From Mesodorylaimus sp. YZB2_4 (lineage: Eukaryota; Nematoda; Enoplea; Dorylaimida; Dorylaimidae): a DNA stretch of 64,000 nucleotides. The stretch covers positions 1,100,327 to 1,164,326 of the forward strand of contig JASANH010001537.1 of assembly GCA_030248295.1 (NCBI GenBank), in the 5' to 3' direction. This document shows positions 51,101 through 62,676 of this stretch, one piece after another (within the stretch, counting starts at the first letter, position 1; each line of letters starts with the position of its first letter). Made by a program: the position numbers and the translations under genes. Under the pieces are notes generated by a model. It ran no database searches. It was not told the DNA's origin and was given only the letters and a program-made list of their open reading frames with translations.

Positions 51101-54100
51101 TCTCGTCCGCTGGCTTGACTAAGTTGGATGCCCTGATCGTGTTGTGCAAAGAAGTTCCTCGTCTTCTCGATGGCTCCTGGCTCGTCTTTGCAGGCGGTCG
51201 TAATCCGAAATCCTTGCCCGTACTTGGTCTTTAGGAACATAGGACTGCCCACGCATCGCAGTGTGCCCTCGCTAATCACGGCTATCCGATCCGACAACAT
51301 GTCCGCCTCGTCCATGAAGTGCGTGGACAGGATGGTGGCCGTTGTTTGTCGATGATGCAACAGCACGTCCCAGATAGACCGGCGGGAAAACGGGTCCACG
51401 CCGGTGGTTGGTTCATCCAAGATCACCAGTTCTGGGTTGCCGAGGAAGGCAGTCAGCACCGACAGCTTTCTTTTCTGGCCACCCGATAGCTTGGTGGTGA
51501 CCAGTTTTACCATTTCGGACATGCCGAACTGGTTGAGGAGAGCATAGACAGTTGTTTTGATCTCCTTTTTGGACATACCTGCAACAGTGCCGGTATTAGT
51601 ATGGCTTTTAGCATGGAGAGTTGGGCCTACAGTGGGAGCGGGGCTGTTTGAGGATCCTTGTAAGGGAGTCTTTCCTGTCTTCTGCACAGTAAGCCCTGGC
51701 TGTGATGTTCAGGTAATGCCTGATCGATCCTCTGCGCGGAACCGGCAGCTAGAAAGGCCACTAGACAAGGTGATGTTTCAGCCACTGACTAGGTCGGAAA
51801 ACTTGGTTGGCTGCCCTGTTTTGATCCACTCCACTCCCTTCATTAACTTCAGAGCAGACGTATTACATGTAGTCTTTGACTGCCTGTCCTGACTGCAGTT
51901 TTATCCTAGATTGATCCAGAAGAGTACGGGCACCACGAGCACAGTGACTTACCTTTCAGCCATCCAAAAAATTGGAGATGTTCCTCGACGGTCATGCTCG
52001 GATACAGGATGTCATGCTGGGGCACAAAACCTAAAAGCACATCTGTTAACACAGCTGTCTTGCCGCTTGGGGCGTTGATCTAATACGCATTGTACTCTGA
52101 GCAAACGGAGTTACTTTCACTGTGAAAGACATGAGTCCGAGCGGAAACTTCCATGTGATCGGGTTCCAGATGTCCCCGAGCCTGTACCTGGTCAGGGTCT
52201 GATGCGTCCTGACTGTGAGATTTTTTCGAACAAAGTTGGGATGGGCATTGGAATGTGAGTGCGAGTGTGCCCACATGAAAACCATGTGCCCCGCATCCAT
52301 CTGGGGCTCTCATCTTACTGGAAAACAACCTCTCACAGGAGGTAAGAGAGAGGGGCTCTAAACAAAGGCGACTGAAGGAGGATGATCAGGGACTCGCGAA
52401 ACGCTTGTTCGAAAGCTAGAGGAAGCAATAATACCCGGAACCCGGAGAGTCGGTTCACATGATGGGTGTCAGCCTGCTTATCAGGATGTCCGACACTTGC
52501 TTCTAAATACTTTGAAAAGCTTGCTTGCAGCCTTGTCTCCACTGCCTCAAGGAAGTTACAGCTTTGGAATGGCAGGTAAACCTGGCCTTCACTTTCATCT
52601 TCCACGGCGGACAGTCAGACATACTACATGGATCAATAGACATCACCTAGATAAGTGACAACTTTCCAGGACCCTTGAGCGCAGCGCGAAGAAGCTTCAA
52701 AAAAGTGTCAGTGACCAAGCAGCTCTGACCTGTCGCACCACCCCAAGGCCACTTACCAATCAATTTCTTGATTTCATACATTTCATTCGCTCCATCGAAG
52801 CCGGCCACAGTGAATTGGCCCGACGTGGGTGTCAGCAGTCCGACCAACGTGTTCATGGTGGTACTCTTTCCAGCACCATTCTGTCCCAGCAAAGTGGTGA
52901 TCTCATTTTTGTACACCTTCATCGATAATCGATCCACTCCCAGTTTCGCCTGATCATAAAATTTAGTCAATCGATCGATCACCAGCACGCAGTTCCTTTC
53001 GTCCGTTTCCCTCTGTTCCAAATCCGGTTTCAACTGGTCTTCATCAAACTCATAGTCTTTGGCCGAGTGTCCGAATCGCTTAGGCATCCAGTAGGAAGGC
53101 AAAAGGAAGAACCACGGTTTTCGTCGAATACCGTAATCACCAGGCATCACATTCTGGAAATACCACGCCAGAATCAAGTAGAGCAAGCAGTCTGCCAATA
53201 TCCAAACTATGCCTTCTCCAAATCCTCCATATCGATCAGTCAGAAGAGGCGCCAGGAAGAAACGATCCCAGCTAGCACCGATCCAAAAGGTCTCCCACTG
53301 GACCATATAATAAACGGAGAGGGCGAACGGGACGGCACAATGCAAACTCAGGATTCGGATCACAACCAACATTGATCCACTCAGTTCGGACCCGGCCGCC
53401 GACAATGTGGTCAGCGTGAACATGACCGGTAGGAAAGTAACAAATGCATAAATGAAGGATACCCGCTTCGGTTCCTTCATCAAACTGCACAAAAAGTAAC
53501 TGAGAAGTAATTGGGCCAAGTTGAACAACAGGAATTGAACAACCAGTATGGACAAATCCGATCGGATCAGGACATCGGCGTACATGAAGTGGACGTAGAC
53601 AGCGGCCAGGATGGAGGCCGGGATTAAGAAGATCATGTAAAATAGGATCCAGGACAGTTTCAGTACCAGATCACCCACTCCCATAATCGATAAATATTCA
53701 CGCAATTTCAATTGCTTTTCAGTGATGACTTGTTCAAGGAAATTAATGGGGGAGAAAAGGAACGAGATGATGCATCCTATGGGTACCAAGAAGGCTAGCA
53801 TAGTGTAGACCGTAGCTTGTGGTCGTGTCCAACATTTGGATGGCAATTCCTTCCACATGCTGGCCACTGGTCGTCTCGCCTTAACCTTCACATTGATCAC
53901 AGCCGATTCTAGAATATCTTGAAAAAATATTTCTTTCTCGTCATTGCTAGAGCTCGAAAAGAACTGTTTTTCTCTCATTATAGAATATTTGAACCGAGCC
54001 TGATCGTCTGTTGTTCCTTCGAAGTTCAGTGCCACCCACAAAAGGGGTGACGGCCAGTTGTCACTATTCATCTGACCAGGGTTCAGGCTGTCGTTTAAAT

Positions 54101-56892
54101 ACTTGACGTAGTCCAATAGTTCGTCCCTCGTCCCGAATCCAATCACTCGTCCTTCCGCATCTTCGAAGCAATCAGCATATAGCCTGAAGCTACCGCCAAT
54201 CAAGCCTAGCAGGTCAGAGCCAGGCCAATGGCCGAGAACAGATTCTTGGGACAGCTCGTTGTCAGATGTGTTTTGGATAGTCATTAGTGCCTGGCCATAG
54301 TCATTGATCTGCCGCCTCACGTCTTCCATGACCGCCTCGACCACTCGGCTGGTATTGGGATAGTAAACTACACGTCCCCTCATCCAGCTGCATCTGTCAT
54401 AGGCCAGACTGTTGTCCGACGAGAGCGCGCTACACGCGCAGTTTGTCGAGCCCCGAGATCGCTCTCTGTTTGCCGCCATCGGGCAAAAGGGGAGATGATT
54501 GTTCAAGGCTTCTTCCACGTACGCGCTTTCATTGACGCAGTTGTTGGAGGCAGGGAGGCAGTCGTAGCCGGGGTTGGAACATTTGGGTGTGTAGGAGCCC
54601 TTATTCCTGCAATCGTGCAGGCTGGAATAATGAAAGGGGCCGGTGGACATGGGCGAGTTGGTCTGTTGCTGACACGGAGGGTACATGATCATTCGACCCA
54701 AGCGAGGTGACGCCGAAGTGCTGCTCAGGCCGTAAACCAGAAGGTAGGGCACAGTGATCACGATGAATGGCATGAAAATGGTCAAGCCCAGCAGAATTCG
54801 ATGTCTTTTGTAATAACAAAAATGATGCCATAGTAAAATCAGGAATAAATTTGGGGCGCGATTGGGTCTGAAAATGAAAATTGTGGTCAAGACAGTGGAG
54901 AGGAGAGCCTGGGTGGCCACATGTGCTTGCCATGCACCACCTCTAACTGTCTCCTCCGCGGATACAACTACAGGCAAGACTGTCATTGTGTTCGTTTACC
55001 ATGTCCTAAGCCCTCACCAGCGATCTCTAAGATTTAAAAGAAGTCCAACCTGTTGTATACAGTATATACTGTAAGTCAGGGCCTTGAAGGATTTTGAACA
55101 GGTTCCGCTCTAGTTTCCACAAGCCCTTTTTGTATGGCTTGGTCTATCCCTATTTCTCAGCCCACAGTCCCAAAACCCATCCATTTTCAACTTTGTAAGC
55201 GTCAGCATTCTGTGCGCATCATGGGCAGATAAGCTGTGCCCTGTCCCTATCATTCCTACATAACGACTTGAAGTCCGTAAGGTCAGACATTTGGGATACG
55301 AATGGGGATCAGTCATCAACACACGGTTTATTCTTTCTTTTTTTTCACCTGTCCATGACTTGAGGAGAATGGTGGGACCACAAATTGTGGTCCATACGTC
55401 CGTCCAAAGAAGCCTCATCATCATCCATATCTTCTGTCACAGTCTCCTCAAGCACGTGATTCAAGCAACTATACACTTGCGACTACTGCTGGTAGTGCAC
55501 TCAAATTACAGCGTTTTCACTCCACCGGTGGAATCAAGTTCTGACGTCGAGGCTCTTTTGTGAAAAACATGACGGGTGTGTAAGGATGACTCATGCTTAA
55601 AACTGCTGCTCGAAAATACTCTTTGACGCGAGGCCTAGAGGCCTAGCAAAAAGGGGCCTAGCGCAGCAGTTTCGAATGGCTGATTTGTCATCTCACCTTT
55701 AGTTCATTGAATTCTAATGTATGACTGTCACGGCTTGGTCCAATTAACCCAGTCCAGGATCGTGCCTGACATGTACATATGTAGCCGTGACTATGGCATG
55801 AATGGCTCCTCATAAACCTTACTTTGTTTGCTACAGTCCTCGTTTTGAGGCAATCAAGATTCTTCTAAAACTGTATGAGGCGTCACGTGGCATTCCGTCT
55901 TGGGTTCGCTCTCAACTAGGGAGGTTGGATGGAAACCATAAACTCTTGTGACTCGCAAATGACCCACCCAGCGGACACGCCCTAGGCCATAAATGGAGAG
56001 ATACGTAGACAGCCTGGGCGTGGAAACTTGGGCCTGCAGGAGGCTCCCGTGGAGACACTGACAGAAGAATCCATGCGTATCCTTGCTATTACAAGGTCGA
56101 AAAAACTGAATGGATGGAGTGGGCAAGCAGAAAAAATAAAAGATAATGGTGGGACACCTCCTCTGTCTCATCGTCGTTATACCGGACTCCGAGTTAAAAC
56201 TAAACACATTTGGTTCAAATGTGTTTCGAACGCACATTGGTCTCCAAATGTAGGAGCAGACAACAGTCTACAGTCTTTCGTGCTGTGTGTAAAACATAAT
56301 TTCAGAAGGAGCATCATGAAAAATTGAAGGTATATTCAATAAAATTTAATTTCAATTAATCTTATCGCAAACTGTGGGATCAGCAAAAATTACTTAATCT
56401 CAAGGTAGAAATGGGATTAGGTCGGGGAAAAAACAGTCTTGAAGAACATCAGTTGTGTTCGTACATAAGAACTTTCCTATCGTGCTCTGTCGTAGTCAAG
56501 CTGTGGTGTCCTGAGTAACACTCTCTCCCTTCATCCTTTCGGAACGCTTTCAACCAATGCCTCAAAGTTCAGTCACTGACTGGCACTGTCCCTTATCACA
56601 TTGCTCTATGTACATAAATCAAATAGCACTGTCTTACGCACTACCCAGTTCATTGCACGCTCAACGGAGCCATCTAAAGTGGTACCTACTGTACACGTAA
56701 GATACGCCAATGTCCCCAAAAGGCCTTTGCTATACTTTACACACTGAACACGGACACAGCATCCACGACTACTGGACAACTTACTCATCATACAAGGGCA
56801 TAGTACCGTACCTAAAAGGCTAAACCTACAGGAAATGCTGTGAAAAATACAAGCATTACTGACCTCGTACTCTTTCCATTGGCTTCGGCCAT
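48166..56892 (-). CDS. ABC transporter, subfamily A (ABCA full transporter), 1876 aa
   Basis: Membrane lipid transporter or flippase with two halves in one chain. Exons: 56864-56892 (29 bases), 52757-54867, 51953-52030, 48166-51578, closing in frame. The first exon (MAEANGKST) is inferred from phase and splice sites. Each half has one N-terminal helix, a large extracellular loop rich in Cys and Asn, a helix cluster and a nucleotide-binding domain. NBD1: Walker A GQNGAGKST at about residue 671, GFVPQHDILYPSMTVEEHL, signature LSGGQKRKL at about 770, Walker B LVILDEPTTGVDP. NBD2: Walker A GVNGAGKTT at about 1557, signature LSGGNKRKL at about 1656, Walker B VIFLDEPTSGMDP. All catalytic motifs are intact. 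Length fits the ABCA3 group. Two huge exons make up 98 percent of the coding sequence, unlike its neighbours. Confidence 0.95.
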
Positions 56893-58448
56893 CGTCGTTC
56901 GCCTTTCTGGCAGACAAGCTGTTAAACTAACGTTACTTCCGCCACACCACGCACTTGCACTCGCAATGACTAAACCGGCCAGCTAACGGCACCATTTTAT
57001 GCTTCTAAGCCTATGACGCACGTGATCGATAAGGCGGGGCGCGTCGTTTTTTGCAGTGGGATGTGCCCTGTGAGTGTGACTCGTCAGCCCGTCAGCCATA
57101 TCGATTACACGTCCGACGCGCAATCGAATCTCGGCCCACAAAGTGCTGAAGGCTCATCGCATATCAGCTCGTGATTACAGAAAAGGATTGAAGCCAGTAT
57201 AATATGGGCCATTCTTCATGTCATAAGACAGGAGGACTGATGCATTCCAGTCGTCGTCACTGCCCACAGCAGAGGCCTTTGTTACGTCAAGCAGCAACGT
57301 GCCGTATGACGACGACATGCTTATCATATCAATACCGTACCAATTCAAAAACCAGCGCCGCTTGTGTGCACTCGACAGAAGGTTCGCTCCGTAACAGCTT
57401 TATCAGGCATCGCGTAGCACCGCAGTAAAGGACACGATCGCCTATCATTAGTACGGAGTACAATCAGTGCATATTGGAGCTTCCAGGCAGTTCGCATTTC
57501 GACCACATGATAAACCGTGAATCAATTTTCGTCAAGCGCGCTATTACAACATCCGGGTCGTCATGGGTTCCCAGTCTCTCAGAGCATCTGATCATATTTA
57601 TTAGAACACCGCACGCGAACATGTCTTCGCGATTTTGCTGCACACTTTACAGCCATCTGATGTTCTGAGGGGTGTGGTCAGTCGGTGCACAACCTATTTT
57701 TGAATATTCCAGTACTAGGAGGGAGTGACCGGCCTTGTGCCTAGTTCTGGTGAGAGGGAGATTATTCACTTACCTTGGTTAGAAAACGTGAACCCCTCGG
57801 GTTGATGTTTCAGCTGCAGATGTAGTCCTGCTTGCCTTGCTACAGACGTAGATTTCGCCCTGTCGGCCTCACTCCTGCCCGCATAAAAGTATCAACCGCA
57901 CTCCGCGATGTCAGGAAGCTTATCTGTCACAGCCGACAGCTGGCCACCGGTCAGGATCATGTTTCAGCCGCGGACTACCCGGAAGACTTGGGGTTTTGGC
58001 GTAGTTCCCAAACTTCAGTCACTCCGTCCAGTATTACAGACCGCCATGCCGCACATATGAGTAGACACACATGAACCAGCAGTGACCAGATTTCCTGAGA
58101 TGCCAAAAGAACGATAATTTCCCTCCGCGGTAGGCCTCACGATCAGACCAGCCGGTCTGACTTCGGAGATTTCGCACCATCTGGGTGCGGGCAATCAAGA
58201 GTGGCACAGTACACATGGCTGCTGACCCCAGAGTATATTGGCTTTTCTGTATATCTAATCGTAAGTGTTCTGTCTCTAACAAGACTTTTTGGACATGCGA
58301 GTACAGTTTGAATTAGGGGCTTATGCGACTTAGGATGCCCTACACCACAGCGCGCAATCACATACACATCCCACGCCCCTCTGACCTTTCCCACAACCAT
58401 GCAATTTCATCGCACACAAATTTATTCACTCGAACATGTAATCCTAAT
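56893..58448. other. Intergenic region between the ABCA gene and mitochondrial EF-Ts
   Basis: 1.56 kb with the ABCA promoter region and the 3' UTR of the EF-Ts gene. No coding sequence or clear repeat seen. Confidence 0.4.
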
Positions 58449-60352
58449 TCACGAAGTCTTATTATGGGTTGCACTAATCGATCCGCGTTCAAATCTCGCA
58501 AAATCAAGTACCGTGGCATCAAACTGGCGCAAAAAGTCGTGCACAGTCATATCTGGTTCTAGCATGAAGTCTTGACGAAGCAGAGTCGTTTCATTACTCA
58601 ACTTCGTGACTTGTTGCGCATGCAATGCAGATTCTCGATCGTCTTCGTCGTGTTCATCTTCTCCCAGCTTTTGCACTTCGTCTGCTTTCGTCTCTTCAAT
58701 CGCAGGTTGTTCTTTGAGCGTCGATTCCGGTTCGGGTGGCAAGCCAACTCCGCTCGGATTCATTCCGATTATATGCTGGCATAATTGCGTGCCAAGTTTT
58801 GCTCGCAGTTCCTGAAAAGAATCCAACTGATATTTCTTCCTGATGATCTGGTAAAATCTAGTCGACGACAGAAAACAACCGAAAGAAAGCCTAAACAGCA
58901 GAACCAAACAGCCGTACCTCGGACAAGGTTTTTCCAGAACGGAAAGCGACTAAAGCAGCGAAATGACCAGTTGCCACACCGTCGACCACATTTTGATCTG
59001 ACCGTGGATGAACATAACCAGACAACGAAACATCCGGCGCTACTCGCATAATGAACGCTCCACCGACCGATACCTTCTCGCCGATCCTGCCAACAGCATC
59101 GGCTATCATGTTGGGCAAACTTGCTCCAAATTCGAGTCCTTTCTCCGAAATCCGATCGTAGGACAAGCTCCACTGAATAGGAAGTGTCACAAGCAAATAG
59201 TGAAGGAAGTCATTGTCTTACCTTGGTCGAAATGTCATCATTTTCTAATCGATAGTTTTTCGTCGCATCGCTTAGAATACCCTTGCATATCTGCGATACT
59301 GTTGATCGAAAAGTCTCATTTCGAGCCACGAAATCCGTTTGACAATTGACCTAAAACAGCAAATCGAGTCAATCAGCATTTTTCCTTTTTGCACACCTCG
59401 TTTCATCCAAGTGCCGAATGTGGGCCTGCGATCAAATCCTTTGTACACCTTGCAAACCCAACCCTTGCTGTACAAGTGGAGATCTAGCAAGGGCAGGTTG
59501 TCTTACCGCTACCGCTGCCAGGAATCGAACCCCTACCTAGTATGAGAAGCAGTAGCCTGACCCACCCAACAGGCCACGAAACGAGCACGGCTTTCCTCAC
59601 CTCTACAATTGCGGCAAGTCCATTCGAAGCGACCAGCCCCAGTAAACCTTGGGTGGCGCTGACGTCGGCGCGTTTGGCAATCTTGTCCCAACCTTCCTTG
59701 CGTGCCGTTGCTTGAAGCCATTCTTCTGCCTGAAATAGGAACTTACTGAAATTATTCAAGGTTCGCCGAGACTAATTCGCAGAGGACTGCTGGCCGACTA
59801 CACGAAAACCGGGCTTTAGACCAAAAAACAAGATAATACGCGGAAATAATTATGCAAAAATTTTTAGTGAGTGAAAAATTACACTGCAGCCCCTGGTATT
59901 TCAGACACAGTATAGTGACATGGACTTCTCTTAGCCAGAAATCTGTCTACGTCTTGTCATCAGAACCAGGCATTTTTATTTGCTCGCTACAGGAGTGGCC
60001 CAGCCCCTGGCCCTGATACATTGGATCGCCTCGAAAATCTGGCAACCACCTTCTGTTACTCTCACTCCTTCATCGGTCAGCCCAATATTGCATGACCCCG
60101 TACCCAACTCACCTGCACCAAATCATCACCAAATTGTAAAATGGCCTGTTTGCATTTACTAATTGAATAACCAGTCCTTTTCCTTAATTCCATCAAGGCT
60201 CCTTTCGGAACAGTTCCTTCGGCAGCCGCCACTGGCGCACCTCGCGAGCCGCTCATATGCAACAGTCGACCGCATAATTGACCCGTGGCCGACGTGGTTG
60301 ACGGCGAAATGTGACTAAAATTTAATATATAACGACGAACGCTTGAAAACAT
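58449..60352 (-). CDS. TSFM: Mitochondrial translation elongation factor Ts, 371 aa
   Basis: Guanine-nucleotide exchange factor for mitochondrial EF-Tu in the matrix. Exons: 60113-60352, 59601-59729, 59222-59350, 58918-59172, 58449-58811; every exon is a multiple of three, so all introns are phase 0. The N-terminal 38 residues (MFSSVRRYILNFSHIS ...) form a mitochondrial presequence. The UBA-like domain follows (LMELRKRTGYSISKCKQAI), then the EF-Ts signature VNCQTDFVARN at about residues 124-134, then the core (NMIADAVGRIGEKVSVGGAF and SGYVHPRSDQ). The last exon has an acidic insert (GEDEHDEDDRESA) before the terminal LRQDFMLEPDMTVHDFL and FARFERG. It is a little longer than the human protein (about 325 aa), mainly from that insert. 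An upstream open extension lacks an ATG in a better position. Confidence 0.95.
59512..59585 (-). repeat. tRNA-like repeat in a TSFM intron
   Basis: The minus strand reads GTGGCCTGTTGGGTGGGTCA, then CTTCTCATACTAGGTAGG and B box GGGGTTCGATTCC. Its TCTCAT-CTAGGT core resembles the SINE heads at 34440 and 45418. No complete cloverleaf, so not called as a tRNA gene. Confidence 0.5.
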
Positions 60353-61092
60353 TTTTTGGGGTGAAAACTTATTTCTAAATCTTTTTCGAGATTTTCTTTT
60401 TATTCGTTTTCCTTTCGCTGGGGTCGCGCACCATTGCCACAAGTATCGAGCAGCTTATATCAAAATTTAATTTTCAAATCAGCAAGTGCTCAGCCGATTC
60501 TTGAAAAAGTAGAGCCATGAAATTCTGTCATAAAGGAATTACACACGGATTACATTATGAAAGCGTATGATTTACTATATAACCATGCATCGCTGCTGCA
60601 GACAACCCGCAAAATACTGTTTTTCTTTTAAATTACTCTAGCATTTTTCATGTCGTTGAAAAAACTCGAGTTTCAATTAGAACTTTGAAGCAGATGAAAT
60701 AGCCTTTTTTCTTTTTCACAAGCGCCCCAGGCTTAATGACTAAAGGTGATAAAAATAACTCTCTCTGGCTGCTGCCTGCTCACAAGTTACCAGGTTAGGG
60801 TAGGGCAGGGTATGATGTTCCTAACACAGTCAGATAAGGGCCACCTTAAATACCGAGTCGGAATTCTCGTTGTGGTATTCTGATTTTATAATGACCAAAC
60901 GAGAACGAGACCAAGTTTGTACAATCAAAAAAACACTCAGGAAGCATTCTCTGCAAGGCGCCACGTGTCCTCAAACGAGCTATTCAGGCAGTGTAAGGTG
61001 CTATTCCTGACAGAAGCAAGTCTTTTGTTTCGAGTCAGCTCAAAGGCGGATGGATTGCGTAGATGCAACGGTCTGTAGCGAATAGGTGAATC
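60353..61092. other. Upstream flank of the EF-Ts gene
   Basis: 740 bp with the EF-Ts promoter region. I see no coding sequence or named repeat. Confidence 0.4.
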
Positions 61093-61552
61093 GTTCTGCT
61101 TTTAAGATTTTTTTCTAATTTTTTGTGGGCCGAAGCTCGTTTTGCCTCTAGGCGGCCAGCAGTCAAACCTTCTAAGCAGTGCTTTGCGGGGCCCGGCACA
61201 CACAGTAGCTCCCCTCTGCGTGTCTCCTCTAGGAGCTCCTCCACGCGAGGGCATCCTGGACAGGACACTGACTTCATCGGACGATGGCGGGTGGGCTTTA
61301 AACCTTGTCGGTGTTCGACAGCCGAGACTGTCTCCTCGTTTGGCTTCCGTCTCTCCTCTCGGAGCACCTCGACGGTACCGGGTGAGTCATCAGCGGCCTG
61401 GCGTGCAAGGTCAGCGAGGGTTTATGGTTCGCAAACCGACCTCCATCACCGGGGATCGAACCCGAGGACGAGTCCAGCCACTCGCTCCCAAGCAATACGG
61501 GGAGACGAATGCCGAGCCGCTGCATCACCGCGGCCGGTTCTGCTTTTAAGAT
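61093..61552 (-). mobile_element. Long tRNA-headed SINE with 16-bp target duplication
   Basis: The direct repeat GTTCTGCTTTTAAGAT flanks the element at 61093-61108 and 61537-61552. On the minus strand the element (61109-61536, 428 bp) starts with a tRNA-like head (GCGGTGATGCAGCGGCTCGG, then B box GGGTTCGATCCCC), has a long GC-rich body and ends in an A-rich tail, seen as a T run at 61106-61130 on the plus strand. It is a different family from the short SINE copies. Frames of over 100 codons inside it are not genes. Confidence 0.85.
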
Positions 61553-62676
61553 GCTCTTTCGATTGCGTTCTTTTAATTGTTTATATTCTTTTTCAAAATG
61601 GATCCATAAGAACAGAGTTTGAGTGAGCGCCCGTTAGGCTTGCTTTTACTTTTTCTACTGTACAGTGTATTGTTATTGCAGGCAATTATACCCTTTATGT
61701 GGCTTGCCATAAACTTCTGTGTTTTCCGAGGTCTTTGGCTTCTTTTGGATTGTGAGCAAGTGGTATGGCCTCAGGCGCAAAACAGAGGCATATGCTGTCC
61801 TTCATCCATTCTCCCCATTGCGACAATATGCCCGGAAGCACTTTTGTAGCTGCGTAGGTGGTCTGTTTTTGCTGCTCAAAAATATAGTAAACCAGTAAAT
61901 TCTGGAAATCGCTTATTGTGTACGAGCAGCGTGAGAAATTGGCGCATCCGAGTGCGTGTAGGCGTCCACCGGGTGCACTCGTGCATTGCGTAGGCGAAAG
62001 GCTCAAGGTACCTAACGTTACATGCCTCTATGCATGGCAATCAGAGAACATGGACCAAAAAATTAACAATTAAAGTAGCGTGATCTAAAGAGGATTAAAA
62101 GCTGAACGAAATGAGGTATCGAAGACCGTTGCGCCCTATTCACTATAGCATCTACATATTCCTGCATAAACTGACTTGAAACAAAGGACACAGCCACAAG
62201 TTTTCGCACAGTGGCTAGATTCAGCTTAAAATGAGACAGTTCTGGAAAATAGTAGAAGTGCTGCCTGTGCGCTGTAACGCTCCGAGGACCATTTTTTGCT
62301 TCTTTTTTCCTGTCTCTCCCACTTTTGTTCGAGAAGATTGACTTTTCGATGATGATTGGGACAGGCCCAAACAAGCGTCAGATGAGGCACGTTAACGAGT
62401 ACAAGTACGCGGATTTGTTTCTCGCGTTTGCTATTGCAATATATACTGTATTTTCGATAGCCAGGCACTTCTAAAGCGCGCTTCAAGAGCACCGTACATA
62501 CACTAGGGTAATACATACTGAACATACAATGGCGAGAAGAAAGCGCTTATTTATATGAGGACATGGTTCTTCAAAATAAACAAGGCAGACCTACATGCCA
62601 TTTGAATTGTTAATCTGACACTCAAGGATGTCTACTCATGCTTTTTTTGAAAACAGTGCAGGACATTTTACGTCAC

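Noticed and set aside
51579-51687. N-terminal extension of the second ABCA open frame, as if it were a separate half-transporter
   Set aside because: The extension is intron. A splice acceptor at 51579 joins it in phase to exon 51953-52030, which carries the missing middle of NBD1.
56606-56917. 103-codon frame at the ABCA 5' end starting MSARKANDDG
   Set aside because: Its first codon is TTG. The overlapping frame with a real ATG at 56892 ends in the phase needed by ABCA exon 2.
61109-61536. Frames of over 100 codons on both strands
   Set aside because: They lie wholly inside a SINE bounded by a 16-bp target duplication.
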